Below are positions 29,452 to 39,408 of a DNA stretch of 64,000 nucleotides, in pieces. Made by a program: the position numbers and the translations under genes. The stretch spans positions 1-64,000 of the forward strand of contig NZ_CP011486.1 of assembly GCF_001653455.1 (NCBI RefSeq), given 5' to 3'. The notes below the pieces were generated by a model that was not told the origin of the DNA, ran no database searches, and saw only the letters and a program-made list of their open reading frames with translations. This DNA comes from Helicobacter pylori. GTDB lineage: Bacteria > Campylobacterota > Campylobacteria > Campylobacterales > Helicobacteraceae. How positions within the stretch are numbered: the first letter of the stretch is position 1; every line of letters starts with the position of its first letter.

Positions 29452-30084
29452 TTCTTTCAAACTTTTTTGAAAAATCGCAATGGGGTTATTGGAACGCTCA
29501 TTAAAAAGCTCAATATAAGGCAAACTGATGCTGTAAAAAGCGGTGTTGTTTTCTCTTAAATTGATAGCGATTTGATAATCTAGTTTGTGGGATTTCAATA
29601 AAAAGTCATTCAACAAACAATCGTTGATTAAACCCAAATTGTCATGGCTAATCAAAAGCGTTTTGGCTTTTAATCTCAAGGCTAAATCCAGCATGTTTTC
29701 TTCTAAAGTGATAGGCACGCATAACCCTCCAGCCCCTTCAACGATGACTAAATCGTAAGTTTTGGTGAAATGGTGGATGCGTTGGATTAAATGATTGGTG
29801 TCAATAGGGGCGTTTGGATCTTCTTCTTGTTGGGCGATGAGGGGGGCTGAAGCTTTGTGATAACGATAGAATGAAATGTCTTTTAAGGTTAAAGAGCTGT
29901 CTAAAAGGCGGTTATCTTGCAAGAACAAATGCGCATCGCTAGAATGATTGATTGCATCATTGACGCCGGTTTCAATGGGTTTTAACAAAATCGTTTTAAT
30001 GCCACAAGTATTGCAATATTGGGCTAATAGCCTAGCGCAAGTGGTTTTGCCGGCGTTGGTGTTAGTCGCACTGATAAAGAGCAT
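29428..30084 (-). CDS. bioD: Dethiobiotin synthetase
   Basis: BioD closes the ureido ring of dethiobiotin with ATP and CO2. The 218-residue product has the P-loop NTNAGKTTCA near residues 7-16, the substrate-binding LLKPIETGV near 36 and the IVEGAGGLCVP motif near 114. Its start lies only 3 bases downstream of the stop of the unrelated gene at 30088, so it is probably read from that gene's transcript. Confidence 0.93.
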   Translation of the reverse strand: MLFISATNTNAGKTTCARLLAQYCNTCGIKTILLKPIETGVNDAINHSSDAHLFLQDNRLLDSSLTLKDISFYRYHKASAPLIAQQEEDPNAPIDTNHLIQRIHHFTKTYDLVIVEGAGGLCVPITLEENMLDLALRLKAKTLLISHDNLGLINDCLLNDFLLKSHKLDYQIAINLRENNTAFYSISLPYIELFNERSNNPIAIFQKSLKELMSFALK

Positions 30085-30087
30085 GGT

Positions 30088-31812
30088 TTAACCCTTAAAT
30101 TTATAGTCATCGCCCATAAAGTGGTAAGCCCCATCAAAGATTTGAGCGGTCAATACCTTTTTAACTTGTGGTAACTTCACATTCTTAAGCGCTTCTTTTG
30201 GGACTTCAATTACGAGTTGGTTAAACGATTGGTCGCTTAAGGGGTTATCAATATCAAAAATGAAATTTAAGATATTGTGGAGCGAGTTATAAGTAATCTT
30301 GTCAATCAAAGCGTAAGTTAGTCTTACTCTCTCTGCTTGGTCAATAGCGGTTACAATACTTTTAGATAGTCTAGGGCTGATGTTATCAAGCTGTGTCGCT
30401 AAATCTGTCGGCGAGATGAAACAATAACCTGCATCGGTGTCTATAGTGTTAGCAAGGACATTAGCGATTAGTCTTTTACTCGCTTTTCTGCCTTGTTTCA
30501 TCGCTTTGACAAGGTTATTGACCTTAATGTTGTGGTTGTAACTTTGTCTGTAACTTTTACTCATAGCGCATTTTTGTTGTTCTCGCTCTTTAATGGCTTG
30601 TTGCTCCCAATTTTCTATCTCATCAATAGTGAAAACTTTAGGGTGTCCATACGCACGAACCCTACTTTGTGTCCTTTTAATATACCCTTTGATTTCATTT
30701 TCAAATGTGTCTGTAAGGTTGCCAATAGTAAGGGGCATATAAATTGCTTTGATTTGTGTTTTAGCAATGTCTTCAAAAGCTATACCATAATTGTCTTTTT
30801 CAGGGTTTTTATCAAAGAATGTAAAGACTTGATTTTGTAGTCTTGTGAGAGATTGTGGTAATTTGCTAGGGACAGAGAATGTGATGTTATTAAATTTGCT
30901 CCACACCTTACCGAAAGTCTTTGGTTCAGCGCTCACCAATTCCACCTTATTAGTCTTTGCGCTTTCGCAATAACAAATCGCCGCTTGATTGAATTGTCTC
31001 GCCCATAATAACAAGTGGTTTTTTAAATCAAATGTGTTACTAGGTTCATTGACAAATACAAAAAAGCTAGTCTCTTTATCAGGGATAAGGTCGTCTTTTA
31101 AATTGTCTTTCCAATAACCAATTACTTGAATATAACCGATGAAATCTCGCTTTTGGTCTAGGAGAGATTTTAATTCTCTTGTTCTTTGCATATTGTCTTT
31201 TTGAGTGTAGAAGTATCTCTCAACGAATTTCTTACTAGACATAAAGTCTCTCATTGTGGTTTCGCTTTCAGGGTTTAAGAATTTACTAACAAAAGACTTA
31301 CCTAATGCTGTGGATAGTTTGAGGGTGATAGTCCTATACTCTCTCAAAAAAGCATCAGCAATATAAGAAGCTTCTACAGGGTTAGGGTCGTCATTCCACT
31401 TTTTAGCTACTTTGTCTAACTCGGCGACTTTATAACCGCTCTTATAAGCTCCTATCAGTTTTTCTCGTTCCTTTTCGGTAAAGTCTTTAATAAAAGCTTC
31501 TTTAAAAGGTCTAAACGCTGAAATAGTCCCAAAAGGTAGTCCGCTTTTGATTTTATTGACAATGCTAATACGACTAGCGCTTTCAATCGTGGAAGCTTTA
31601 ATAGTCTCTGTGGGTTGTTGGTTTTTAAGTCGTGAGAGTTCATCGCCAAAAGCATCTAAAGTGTCTCTTAAAGATAAGCCATCTTTTATTTTCACTCTAG
31701 GTTTATTCGCTTTCATTAGTCTTTTGTTCTCCATAGCCCTATCAATAGCCTCTGTCAAAGAGTATGTCTTTCTAGGCTCATCAACCATTTCTAAAAAATC
31801 GTAATTCAACAT
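30088..31812 (-). CDS. Unrecognised 574-residue protein, probably acquired
   Basis: I do not recognise this gene. The product is soluble and Lys-rich, starts MLNYDFLEMVDEPRKTYS, and has no signal peptide, membrane segment or nucleotide-binding motif. Codon use differs from its neighbours: Arg is mostly AGA and Ala mostly GCT, with few GCG or CGC codons. A central stretch (GYIQVIGYWKD near 230, then ETSFFVFVNEP and ARQFNQAAICYCESAK) is laid out like small domains seen in phage proteins, and a helical region near 425-445 (YRQSYNHNIKVNNLVKAMK) precedes a wHTH-like C-terminal part. A phage or plasmid origin is an inference. It sits between bioD, 3 bases downstream, and the divergent usp gene. Confidence 0.6.
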   Translation of the reverse strand: MLNYDFLEMVDEPRKTYSLTEAIDRAMENKRLMKANKPRVKIKDGLSLRDTLDAFGDELSRLKNQQPTETIKASTIESASRISIVNKIKSGLPFGTISAFRPFKEAFIKDFTEKEREKLIGAYKSGYKVAELDKVAKKWNDDPNPVEASYIADAFLREYRTITLKLSTALGKSFVSKFLNPESETTMRDFMSSKKFVERYFYTQKDNMQRTRELKSLLDQKRDFIGYIQVIGYWKDNLKDDLIPDKETSFFVFVNEPSNTFDLKNHLLLWARQFNQAAICYCESAKTNKVELVSAEPKTFGKVWSKFNNITFSVPSKLPQSLTRLQNQVFTFFDKNPEKDNYGIAFEDIAKTQIKAIYMPLTIGNLTDTFENEIKGYIKRTQSRVRAYGHPKVFTIDEIENWEQQAIKEREQQKCAMSKSYRQSYNHNIKVNNLVKAMKQGRKASKRLIANVLANTIDTDAGYCFISPTDLATQLDNISPRLSKSIVTAIDQAERVRLTYALIDKITYNSLHNILNFIFDIDNPLSDQSFNQLVIEVPKEALKNVKLPQVKKVLTAQIFDGAYHFMGDDYKFKG

Positions 31813-31905
31813 CGTTTTCGTGTCTTTCCATATTTTAGGTTCTCAATTCTAACCAATCTAATGCTATTATTAATCGTTAATGGTAATTTTAATGCGGTTA
31901 TTTGC

Positions 31906-31911
31906 TATAAT
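31906..31911 (+). promoter_or_regulatory. Extended -10 box of the usp gene
   Basis: TTTGCTATAAT, an extended -10, lies 30 bases before the usp ATG. Confidence 0.6.
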
Positions 31912-31940
31912 GTTAAAACTTCACATGTAAGGTTGGTCTT

Positions 31941-32354
31941 ATGAATATTTTATTTGGAATTAGCGACACGCAAGAATGTTATAACGCTATTAAATTCGCT
32001 GTCAAATTAGCCCATTCGCTTAAAGAGGTTCGTTTTACCCTATTGCATGTGAGCATGGAAGTGTTTATTTATAGCGAAAGCGGGATGATGGATTATGGCC
32101 AAACAGAAGCCTTAGAAGAAGAAAAAGCTAAGGCTTTGTTAAAACAATTTGAAGAGGCTTTCAAAAAGGAAAATATAGAATGCGAGAGCGTTCTAAAAAG
32201 CGGTGATTTGATTGATGTGGTCTTGGATATGGCAAAAGATTATGATTTGTTGTTGATCGGGGCGAGCGAATCTAATTTGTTGTATCGTTTGTTCATTTCA
32301 CACCAAAATAGCTTGGTTGAGCAGTCCAGTATCCCTGTAGTGATCGCTAAATAA
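31941..32354 (+). CDS. Universal stress protein (UspA family)
   Basis: The 137-residue product has the single Usp alpha/beta domain: the opening strand MNILFGISDTQEC, the VRFTLLHVSM strand and the C-terminal phosphate loop region LLLIGASESNLLYRLFISHQNSLVEQSSIPVVI, a degenerate form of G-x2-G-x9-G-S/T. It is the first gene of a compact run with clpS, clpA and panD (1-base gap to clpS). Confidence 0.9.
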   Translation: MNILFGISDTQECYNAIKFAVKLAHSLKEVRFTLLHVSMEVFIYSESGMMDYGQTEALEEEKAKALLKQFEEAFKKENIECESVLKSGDLIDVVLDMAKDYDLLLIGASESNLLYRLFISHQNSLVEQSSIPVVIAK

Positions 32355-32355
32355 C

Positions 32356-32631
32356 ATGAAAATCTATAAAATACCCACCCCCACCATGTCGCAAGTGATC
32401 ATGCTCAATGACTCTATCACGACAGCGGAATTTGTGATCTCTGCTTTAAGGGATTTTTTTGACAAGCCTTTGAAGGAGGCTCAAGAACTCATGCTAAATA
32501 TCCATCGTGATGGCGAGGGGGTTTGTGGCGTCTATCCTTATGATATTGCCAGGTATAGGGCAGCATGCGTGAAAGACAAGGCTAGAGCGTTAAATTTCCC
32601 TTTAAGATTATTGGTAGAAGAGATAAGATGA
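32356..32631 (+). CDS. clpS: ClpS, adaptor for ClpA
   Basis: The 91-residue product carries the ClpS core (VIMLNDSITTAEFVISALRDFF, then MLNIHRDGEGVCGVYPYDIAR). ClpS delivers N-degron substrates to ClpAP. The next gene is clpA and overlaps it by 4 bases, which supports the call. Confidence 0.94.
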   Translation: MKIYKIPTPTMSQVIMLNDSITTAEFVISALRDFFDKPLKEAQELMLNIHRDGEGVCGVYPYDIARYRAACVKDKARALNFPLRLLVEEIR

Positions 32632-34853
32632 TGGATAAATTCAATAAAGATTTGAATGGCGTGTTGGCTCAAGCTTTAGATTTAGCCCTAGATTTTAACC
32701 ATGCCCTTTGCACCACAGAGCATGTGTTATTAGCCGTCTTAGAGCATGAGTGTGGGGCAAGGATTTTTAACACTTTAGAAGAAGATGACTACCATAAAAT
32801 GAGGGAAATCCTTAAAGACTACTTGTTGCAATATATCCCTTTAAAGAACGATCCAGCCAAAATACCGGACAGGAGTTTTGTGCTATCAAGGGTGTTTAAA
32901 AAAATGCATGCGAGTTATTTAGAGAGCGTGGGCGTGGAAGAATTGCTGATTTTCATGCTAGAACACACCGATTGTTACGCTTCAAAACTCATGGATAGTT
33001 TTGGTATCACTCGTTCGTATTTCAAGTCTGCTTTATTGGAATTGGATCATTTTACGGATCCCGTTCTTAATGAAGCTGAAGAAGCACCCAAAAATAACGC
33101 TCTAAAAAAATACGCTAAAAATTTGAGCGCTTTAGCCCAAGATAACGCTTTAGATCCGGTCATTGGGAGGGAAGAAGAGATTTTAAGGGTCATAGAAATT
33201 TTAGGGCGGCGCAAAAAAAATAACTCGCTTTTAATTGGCGAAGCAGGAGTAGGCAAAACCTCCATCGCTGAAGCTTTGGCTTTAAAAATCGCCCACAAAG
33301 AAGTGCCGGAGTTTTTGCAAGATTATGAAGTCTATTCTTTAGATTTAGCCTTAATGGTGGCTGGGGCGAAATACAGAGGGGATTTTGAAAAACGCTTGAA
33401 AAAAACGATCAAAGAGATCCAACAAAACGGCCGTATCATTTTATTCATTGATGAAATCCACACCCTTTTAGGTGCAGGGAGCAGTAACGCCGGGAGCTTG
33501 GATGCGGCGAACATGCTAAAACCGCTCTTAACCGATGGGAGCTTGAAATGTTTGGGAGCGACCACTTTTGAAGAATACCGCAGCGTGTTTGAAAAAGACA
33601 AGGCTTTCAATAGGCGTTTTTCTATAGTGAATGTTGAAGAGCCTTCTAAAGAAGCGTGTTACTTGATTTTAAAAAAGATCGCCCCCCTTTATGAAGAGCA
33701 CCACCAAGTGCGTTATGATGAAAGCGTGTTTAAGGCATGCGTGGATTTAACGAGTTATTACATGCATGATAAATTCTTGCCGGATAAAGCGATTGAATTA
33801 TTAGATGAGGTGGGATCAAGGAAAAAGATCAACCCCAAAAAAGGTAAAAAAATCAGCGTTGATGATGTGCAAGAAACGCTCGCTCTAAAACTTAAAATCC
33901 CTAAAATGCGTTTGAGCGGCGATAAAAAAGCCCTTTTGAGAAACTTGGAAAAATCGCTAAAAAATAAGATTTTTGCCCAAACAGAAGCGATTAATCTCAT
34001 CAGCAATGTAATTAAAATCCAGTATTGCGGGCTTTCTTCTAAAAATAAGCCTGTGGGGAGCTTTTTATTCGTGGGGCCTAGTGGGGTGGGGAAAACAGAG
34101 TTGGCTAAAGAATTGGCCTTGAATTTGGATTTGCATTTTGAACGCTTTGACATGAGCGAATACAAAGAAGCCCATAGCGTGGCAAAGCTTATCGGTAGCC
34201 CTAGCGGTTATGTGGGGTTTGAACAAGGGGGGTTATTGGTGAATGCGATCAAAAAACACCCGCATTGTTTGTTGCTTTTAGATGAGATAGAAAAGGCCCA
34301 TTCTAATGTGTATGATTTGTTGTTGCAAGTGATGGATAACGCCACTTTGAGCGACAATCTAGGCAACAAGGCGAGTTTTAAGCATGTGATTTTGATCATG
34401 ACTTCAAATGTGGGGAGTAGGGATAAGGATGCACTAGGGTTTTTTAGCGCTAAAAACACCAAGTATGATAGAGCCATTAAAGAGCTTTTAACCCCTGAGT
34501 TACGCTCCAGAATTGATGCGATTGTGCCTTTTAGAGCGTTGAATTTGGAGGATTTTGAACGCATTGTTTGGGTGGAATTAGACAAACTCAAAGCCCTAGT
34601 GTTGGAGCAAGATATAACTTTAAACTTCCATAAAGAAGTGGTGAAATTTATCGCGCAAAAGAGCTACCAAACGACTTTGGGAGCGAGAGAAATTAAAAAA
34701 ATCATCCACAATGAAATCAAAACCCCATTAAGCGACATGCTGCTCTTGCAATCGTTTAAAAAACCTTGCAAGATCGCTTGCTTATTAGAAAACAATCAAT
34801 TGGTTTTGAAAGAAATCAAGCGCATGCAAAAGGTGAAAGAAAATGACTTTTGA
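32628..34853 (+). CDS. clpA: ClpA, ATP-dependent Clp protease unfoldase
   Basis: The 741-residue AAA+ protein has the ClpA-type N domain (about 1-150) and two ATPase modules: D1 with Walker A GEAGVGKT near residue 205 and [12 protein letters not shown], and D2 with [15 protein letters not shown] near 485 and [10 protein letters not shown]. It has no ClpB-type middle coiled coil. It unfolds substrates for ClpP. It overlaps panD by 11 bases. Confidence 0.96.
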   Translation: MMDKFNKDLNGVLAQALDLALDFNHALCTTEHVLLAVLEHECGARIFNTLEEDDYHKMREILKDYLLQYIPLKNDPAKIPDRSFVLSRVFKKMHASYLESVGVEELLIFMLEHTDCYASKLMDSFGITRSYFKSALLELDHFTDPVLNEAEEAPKNNALKKYAKNLSALAQDNALDPVIGREEEILRVIEILGRRKKNNSLLIGEAGVGKTSIAEALALKIAHKEVPEFLQDYEVYSLDLALMVAGAKYRGDFEKRLKKTIKEIQQNGRIILFIDEIHTLLGAGSSNAGSLDAANMLKPLLTDGSLKCLGATTFEEYRSVFEKDKAFNRRFSIVNVEEPSKEACYLILKKIAPLYEEHHQVRYDESVFKACVDLTSYYMHDKFLPDKAIELLDEVGSRKKINPKKGKKISVDDVQETLALKLKIPKMRLSGDKKALLRNLEKSLKNKIFAQTEAINLISNVIKIQYCGLSSKNKPVGSFLFVGPSGVGKTELAKELALNLDLHFERFDMSEYKEAHSVAKLIGSPSGYVGFEQGGLLVNAIKKHPHCLLLLDEIEKAHSNVYDLLLQVMDNATLSDNLGNKASFKHVILIMTSNVGSRDKDALGFFSAKNTKYDRAIKELLTPELRSRIDAIVPFRALNLEDFERIVWVELDKLKALVLEQDITLNFHKEVVKFIAQKSYQTTLGAREIKKIIHNEIKTPLSDMLLLQSFKKPCKIACLLENNQLVLKEIKRMQKVKENDF

Positions 34854-35193
34854 AATGCTTTATAGCAAAATCCACAGAGCGACTATCACGGACGCTAACC
34901 TCAACTATGTGGGCTCGATCACCATAGATGAAAATTTAGCCAAGCTCGCTAAACTTAGAGAGGGCATGAAAGTGGAAATCGTCAATATTAATAACGGCGA
35001 ACGCTTCAGCACCTATGTGATTTTAGGGAAAAAAAGGGGTGAAATTTGCGTTAATGGTGCAGCAGCGAGAAAAGTGGCCATAGGCGATGTGGTGATCATT
35101 TTAGCTTATGCGAGCATGAATGAAGAGGAAATGAATGCACACAAGCCGCGCATTGTGTTGGTCAATGAAAAAAATGAAATTTTAGAAAAATAA
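34843..35193 (+). CDS. panD: Aspartate 1-decarboxylase proenzyme
   Basis: PanD makes beta-alanine for pantothenate (partner of PanC at 3203). The 116-residue proenzyme shows the self-cleavage site G24-S25 in NYVGSITID, which generates the pyruvoyl cofactor, and Y57-region residues in RFSTYVI. It overlaps clpA by 11 bases. Confidence 0.96.
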   Translation: MTFEMLYSKIHRATITDANLNYVGSITIDENLAKLAKLREGMKVEIVNINNGERFSTYVILGKKRGEICVNGAAARKVAIGDVVIILAYASMNEEEMNAHKPRIVLVNEKNEILEK

Positions 35194-35203
35194 AAGGTTG
35201 GAT

Positions 35204-35497
35204 ATGGATTTTAGTCAATTGAGCGGGTTATTAGACGGCGTGAAAAAAGAATTTTCTCAACTAGAAGAACAAAATAAAGAAACGATTTACACTTCCAAAA
35301 GCGGTGGGGGAATGGTGAGCGTGAGTTTTAATGGGGTGGGGGAGTTGGTGGATTTGCAAATTGATGACAGCCTGTTAGAAGATAAAGAAGCGATGCAAAT
35401 CTATTTGATGAGCGCTTTGAATGACGGGTATAAAAATGTGGACGAAAATAGAAAAAACTTAGCCTTTAAAATGTTGGGGAATTTTACCAAGTTGTGA
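35204..35497 (+). CDS. YbaB/EbfC-family nucleoid-associated protein
   Basis: The 97-residue product fits the YbaB DNA-binding dimer family: an amphipathic first helix (FSQLSGLLDGVKKEFSQL), then SVSFNGVGELVDLQIDDSLL. I chose the ATG at 35204, 7 bases after AAAAGG; an upstream TTG lies too close to that site. Its TGA overlaps the next ATG (TGATG). Confidence 0.88.
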   Translation: MDFSQLSGLLDGVKKEFSQLEEQNKETIYTSKSGGGMVSVSFNGVGELVDLQIDDSLLEDKEAMQIYLMSALNDGYKNVDENRKNLAFKMLGNFTKL

Positions 35498-36492
35498 TGT
35501 TTCACAAAGCCCTTATCGTTCTAGTGTTTTTTGTGAATGGCTTAGGGGCTTATGATTTCAAGCATTGTCAGGCGTTTTTTCAAAAAGCCAGCCTTCAAAA
35601 AGGGGGTGTGGCTTTAAAAGAGTTGCCTAAAGGCGTGTATTTATATTATTCTAAAACCTACCCTAAACATGCCAAAGTCATCAAATCCGATCCTTTCATC
35701 GGGTTGTATTTGTTGCAAAGCGCGCCAAGCGCTTACGCTTATACTTTAAGGGACTTGGATAAAGATGCCCTTACAAGGCCTATGGCTAGCGTGGGGGAAA
35801 ATCAAGCTACAGAAGCACGATTACTCTCTTTACAAAAAGGCTATGACCGCTACGCTCGTATTGCACAAGAGGTTCAAAAAAATGGCGTTATTAGCAATAT
35901 TTGCTATCAAATGTTAGGGCTAGGAGTGGGGGGGAATGGTTTTATAGAAACAAAATTCATCAAGCGCTTTTTAAGCCAACAAGAGCCTTATTATGGGGAT
36001 ATTGGGGTGCGTATAGAGGATAAAAATAAGCGTTTGGTGGTGGTGCAATTTGATCCCTTTTTCCCTAAAAACCCTTTTTTAAAAAACGATGAAATCCTAG
36101 CGATTAATGATCATAAGATCCATTCGTTAGCGGAGTTTGAATGGGTGGTGAGCAATTTGAAATACCAAAGCTTTGCAAAAGTGAAAATCAAACGAAACCA
36201 TAAAATCAAAGAAGTAACGCTTAAAGTCAATAAGCGTTATGGGGGGTTTTTACTCAAAGACACTTTTTTAGAACGCTATCATATCGCTTTAGACGAGCGT
36301 TTTATCATCACTAAAATAGGCAGTCATTTACCCAAAGGCTTGGATTTTTTAAAGCTTGGGGATAGGATTTTATGGGTGAATCGTAAGGATGTGGCTTTCA
36401 ACCCGAAGGCTTTAAGAGAAGCGTTGAGCGCGCCTAAAATTGAATTGTTGGTGTGGCGTAAAGGCTTTGAATTTTACATTAAAATCCGTTGA
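35497..36492 (+). CDS. Secreted protein with two PDZ-like segments
   Basis: The 331-residue product has a signal peptide (FHKALIVLVFFVNGLGAYD) and, from about residue 155, a PDZ-like domain with QFDPFFPKNPFLKNDEILAI and VNNLKYQSFAKVKIKR-type strands. A second shorter PDZ-like segment lies near the end (LDFLKLGDRILWVNRKDV). No protease domain is present, so it may be a periplasmic scaffold or binding protein. It lies between ybaB and comB6, with overlapping starts and stops on both sides. No function is known to me. Confidence 0.72.
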   Translation: MFHKALIVLVFFVNGLGAYDFKHCQAFFQKASLQKGGVALKELPKGVYLYYSKTYPKHAKVIKSDPFIGLYLLQSAPSAYAYTLRDLDKDALTRPMASVGENQATEARLLSLQKGYDRYARIAQEVQKNGVISNICYQMLGLGVGGNGFIETKFIKRFLSQQEPYYGDIGVRIEDKNKRLVVVQFDPFFPKNPFLKNDEILAINDHKIHSLAEFEWVVSNLKYQSFAKVKIKRNHKIKEVTLKVNKRYGGFLLKDTFLERYHIALDERFIITKIGSHLPKGLDFLKLGDRILWVNRKDVAFNPKALREALSAPKIELLVWRKGFEFYIKIR

Positions 36493-36497
36493 AATTG

Positions 36498-37562
36498 ATG
36501 AAACATGACGCTTATGAAATCATTCTTTCTTGGTTTATCACACCGCTCACGGCGATTTTAGGGCGTTTTGCTGAATTTTTCCTCTACACTTTGCATGCGC
36601 AATTCGTGTTCAATAGCACGGTCGCTTTGGCGTTCATGCTCTTTGCTTATAAAAGTTTGAAAGAGCAGAATTTTTTCAGCGCTAGCGCGATTTTAGAAGC
36701 GTTATGGTTTGTGGGGTTTTTTGCACTTTTTAACTACGCTTTAAAAAACCCTTCGCATTTTTATGAATTTTTTCAAAACGCAATTTTTATTTTGCCCAAC
36801 ATGCTCACCCATGCCCTTTCTCAAAGCTTGAGTAACTTTTCCAACCACACGCTTTCATTGGATTTTATCTTCAATCATGGGTTTTATGCCCTTAGTTTTA
36901 TCAGCGATTTGAACCATAATGAAATATCTGTGTGGCTTTTTTTAAGCGTTTTGCAAGCGCTTTTTTTGAGCGTGCTGTTTGCGATCATTATTTTAGTGTA
37001 TTTGGAAGTGCATGTGTGGTGCTCTTTAGGGGCGCTGTTTTTAGCGTTTGGGTTTTTTAAAACCTGGAGGAGCGTCGTGTTTGCATGCCTTAAAAAATGC
37101 CTAGCCCTTGGGTTTTACAAGCCTTTTTTATTGTTGGTTGGGTTTTTGAACGTATCGGTTACTAAAGCCTTAATCAACGCTCATATGCAAGAACAACAAG
37201 AATTGAGCCTTTTATTGGTGGTAGCGTTATTTTTGTGTTGCGTTTTTATCATAGGCGTGCCTTTTTTCATCAACGCTTTGTTTAGGGTGCAAAATAGCCT
37301 TAAAGAAACTTACAAACTCGCTACAAATTTGAGCGCTAACCTCAGCCAAAGCGCTTTGGCTTCCTTACAATACATTACTACCCCACCTGTTACTACCACT
37401 CCCTCTAGCGCTTCTGCTTTTGCAAGCGAAAGCGTCTCTAAAGAAAAGGAAACGCATTCCCCCACATTCAAGGTAGAAACTACCCAATTAGATGTAAAAA
37501 TTCCAAATTTCAAGCAAAAAAAGGTTAAAAAGGATACAATAAATACAAAAAACGAAATTTAA
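36498..37562 (+). CDS. comB6: ComB6, polytopic VirB6-like membrane protein
   Basis: The 354-residue product has several membrane segments from residue 10 to 290 (PLTAILGRFAEFFLYTL, VALAFMLFAYKSL, FVGFFALFNYAL, and others) and a hydrophilic, Thr/Ser-rich tail of about 75 residues. This is the VirB6 pattern. I prefer the ATG at 36498; a TTG at 36489 gives three more residues. It precedes comB7-comB10 of the DNA-uptake system. Confidence 0.85.
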   Translation: MKHDAYEIILSWFITPLTAILGRFAEFFLYTLHAQFVFNSTVALAFMLFAYKSLKEQNFFSASAILEALWFVGFFALFNYALKNPSHFYEFFQNAIFILPNMLTHALSQSLSNFSNHTLSLDFIFNHGFYALSFISDLNHNEISVWLFLSVLQALFLSVLFAIIILVYLEVHVWCSLGALFLAFGFFKTWRSVVFACLKKCLALGFYKPFLLLVGFLNVSVTKALINAHMQEQQELSLLLVVALFLCCVFIIGVPFFINALFRVQNSLKETYKLATNLSANLSQSALASLQYITTPPVTTTPSSASAFASESVSKEKETHSPTFKVETTQLDVKIPNFKQKKVKKDTINTKNEI

Positions 37563-37577
37563 ATAAATAGGAATTTA

Positions 37578-37691
37578 ATGAGAATTTTTTTTGTTATTAT
37601 GGGACTTGTGTTGTTTGGTTGCACGAGCAAGGTGCATGAAATGAAAAAAAGCCCTTGCACCTTGTATGAAAACAGGTTAAACCTTGCATGA
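37578..37691 (+). CDS. comB7: ComB7, very small lipoprotein
   Basis: A 37-codon frame encodes MRIFFVIMGLVLFGC, a lipoprotein signal with Cys15, and a short tail (TSKVHEMKKSPC, then TLYENRLNLA). ComB7 stabilises ComB9 at the outer membrane, like VirB7 with VirB9; the second Cys could make the VirB7-VirB9-type disulphide. The stop overlaps the comB8 ATG (ATGA). Confidence 0.92.
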   Translation: MRIFFVIMGLVLFGCTSKVHEMKKSPCTLYENRLNLA

Positions 37692-38431
37692 AAGAAAAGC
37701 CTTTCAACAGCGAGCAGTTAGTCTTTTTAGAAGAGCTTTTAAGCCAGCAAGAAAAGCATTTAGAAAACAAGCTCTCTAGTTTTTCAGTGAGTGATTTGGA
37801 CATGCAAAGCGTGTTTAGGCTGGAGAGGAATCGTTTGAAAATCGCTTACAAGCTCTTAGGCTTGATGAGTTTTATCGTTTTTGTTTTAGCGATCGTGTTA
37901 ATCAGCCTCCTACCCTTACAAAAAACCGAACACCATTTCGTGGATTTTTTAAATCAAGACAAGCATTACGCCATTATCCAAAGAGCGGATAAAAGCATTT
38001 CTAGTAATGAAGCTTTAGCCCGATCGCTCATTGGGGCGTATGTGTTAAACCGAGAGAGCATTAATCGCATTGACGATAAGTCGCGCTATGAACTGGTGCG
38101 CTTGCAAAGCAATGCTAAAGTGTGGCAGCGTTTTGAAGATGTGATTAAAACCAATAACAGCATTTACGCGCAAAGCCATTTGGAAAGAGAGGTTCATATC
38201 GTCAATATTGCGATTTATCAGCAAGATAATAACCCCATTGCAAGCGTGTCCATTGCCGCCAAACTCTTGAATGAAAACAGATTAGTGTATGAAAAGCGTT
38301 ATAAAATCGTGATGAGTTATGTTTTTGACGCTCCGGATTTTGATTACGCTTCCATGCCTAAAAACCCTACCGGCTTTAAGGTTATCCGCTATAGCATCAC
38401 TGAAATTGCACCCAGAAACAAGAGCGATTGA
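37688..38431 (+). CDS. comB8: ComB8, VirB8-like inner-membrane protein
   Basis: The 247-residue product has a cytoplasmic start, one membrane helix (LLGLMSFIVFVLAIVLISLL near residues 55-75) and a periplasmic domain of the VirB8 fold (HHFVDFLNQDKHYAIIQ to the end). It bridges the energy and channel parts of the ComB complex. It overlaps comB7 and comB9 by 4 and 1 bases. Confidence 0.94.
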   Translation: MKEKPFNSEQLVFLEELLSQQEKHLENKLSSFSVSDLDMQSVFRLERNRLKIAYKLLGLMSFIVFVLAIVLISLLPLQKTEHHFVDFLNQDKHYAIIQRADKSISSNEALARSLIGAYVLNRESINRIDDKSRYELVRLQSNAKVWQRFEDVIKTNNSIYAQSHLEREVHIVNIAIYQQDNNPIASVSIAAKLLNENRLVYEKRYKIVMSYVFDAPDFDYASMPKNPTGFKVIRYSITEIAPRNKSD

Positions 38432-39408
38432 TGCAAAGATTTTTATTCATTCTTGCGTTCGTTTTTAGCGCTTTAAAGGCCGATGATTTTTTAGAAGAAT
38501 TTAGCGAAAAAGCCCCCACGAATTTAAACCACCCCATGCAGGATTTAAACGCCATTCAAGGGAGTTTTTTCAATAAAAACCGCTCAACAATGTCCAACAC
38601 TTTGAACATCGATTACTTTCAAGGGCAAACTTATAAGATCCGCTTGCGCTATGCGATGGCGACTTTATTGTTTTTTTCAAAACCCATTAGCGATTTTGTT
38701 TTAGGGGATAAGGTGGGCTTTGATGCAAAAATCTTAGAAAGCAATGATCACATTTTGCTCATCAAACCTTTGCAAATTGGCGTGGATTCTAATATCAGCG
38801 TGATTGATAGTGAGGGTAAGATTTTTTCTTTCTATGTGTTTTCTACGACTTTCACTAGCTCCAAACACCCTAATTTGCAGGTTTTTATAGAAGATAAGAA
38901 TTATTATTCTAACGCTTTCATGAAGCCTAAAAAAGAAAATACAACTGAAAATGTTACTGAAAACACCCTTGAAAACGCTAACAAGCCCTTAAAAGAAACC
39001 AAAGCCACAGAAGAAACCAAAGAAAAAGAAGAAGAGGCCATAACTATTGGCGATAACACCAATGCGATGAAAATCGTTAAAAAAGACATTCAAAAAAACT
39101 ATAAAGCTTTAAAAAGCTCCCAAAGGAAATGGTATTGTTTGTGGCTATGCTCTAAAAAATCCAAACTCTCCTTAATGCCTAAAGAAATTTTTAACGACAA
39201 ACAATTCACTTATTTCAAATTTGACAAAAGATTAGCGCTCTCTAAATTCCCGGTGATTTATAAGGTCGTTGATGGCTATGATAACCCAGTGAATACAAGG
39301 ATTGTGGGCGATTACATTATCGCTGAAGACGTTTCGCCTAAATGGACTTTAAGGCTAGGTAAGGACTATTTGTGCATCCGTTTGATAACAAAGGGTAGAG
39401 ATGAATAA
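38431..39408 (+). CDS. comB9: ComB9, VirB9-like periplasmic/outer membrane protein
   Basis: The 325-residue product has a signal peptide (MQRFLFILAFVFSALKAD), an N-terminal VirB9 domain (IRLRYAMATLLFF, then SFYVFSTTF), a Glu/Lys/Thr-rich linker at about 170-205, and a C-terminal beta domain (KFDKRLALSKFPVIYKV, then WTLRLGKDYLCIR) that in VirB9 meets VirB7. The ATG at 38431 shares its base with the comB8 stop. It overlaps comB10 by 8 bases. Confidence 0.93.
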   Translation: MQRFLFILAFVFSALKADDFLEEFSEKAPTNLNHPMQDLNAIQGSFFNKNRSTMSNTLNIDYFQGQTYKIRLRYAMATLLFFSKPISDFVLGDKVGFDAKILESNDHILLIKPLQIGVDSNISVIDSEGKIFSFYVFSTTFTSSKHPNLQVFIEDKNYYSNAFMKPKKENTTENVTENTLENANKPLKETKATEETKEKEEEAITIGDNTNAMKIVKKDIQKNYKALKSSQRKWYCLWLCSKKSKLSLMPKEIFNDKQFTYFKFDKRLALSKFPVIYKVVDGYDNPVNTRIVGDYIIAEDVSPKWTLRLGKDYLCIRLITKGRDE

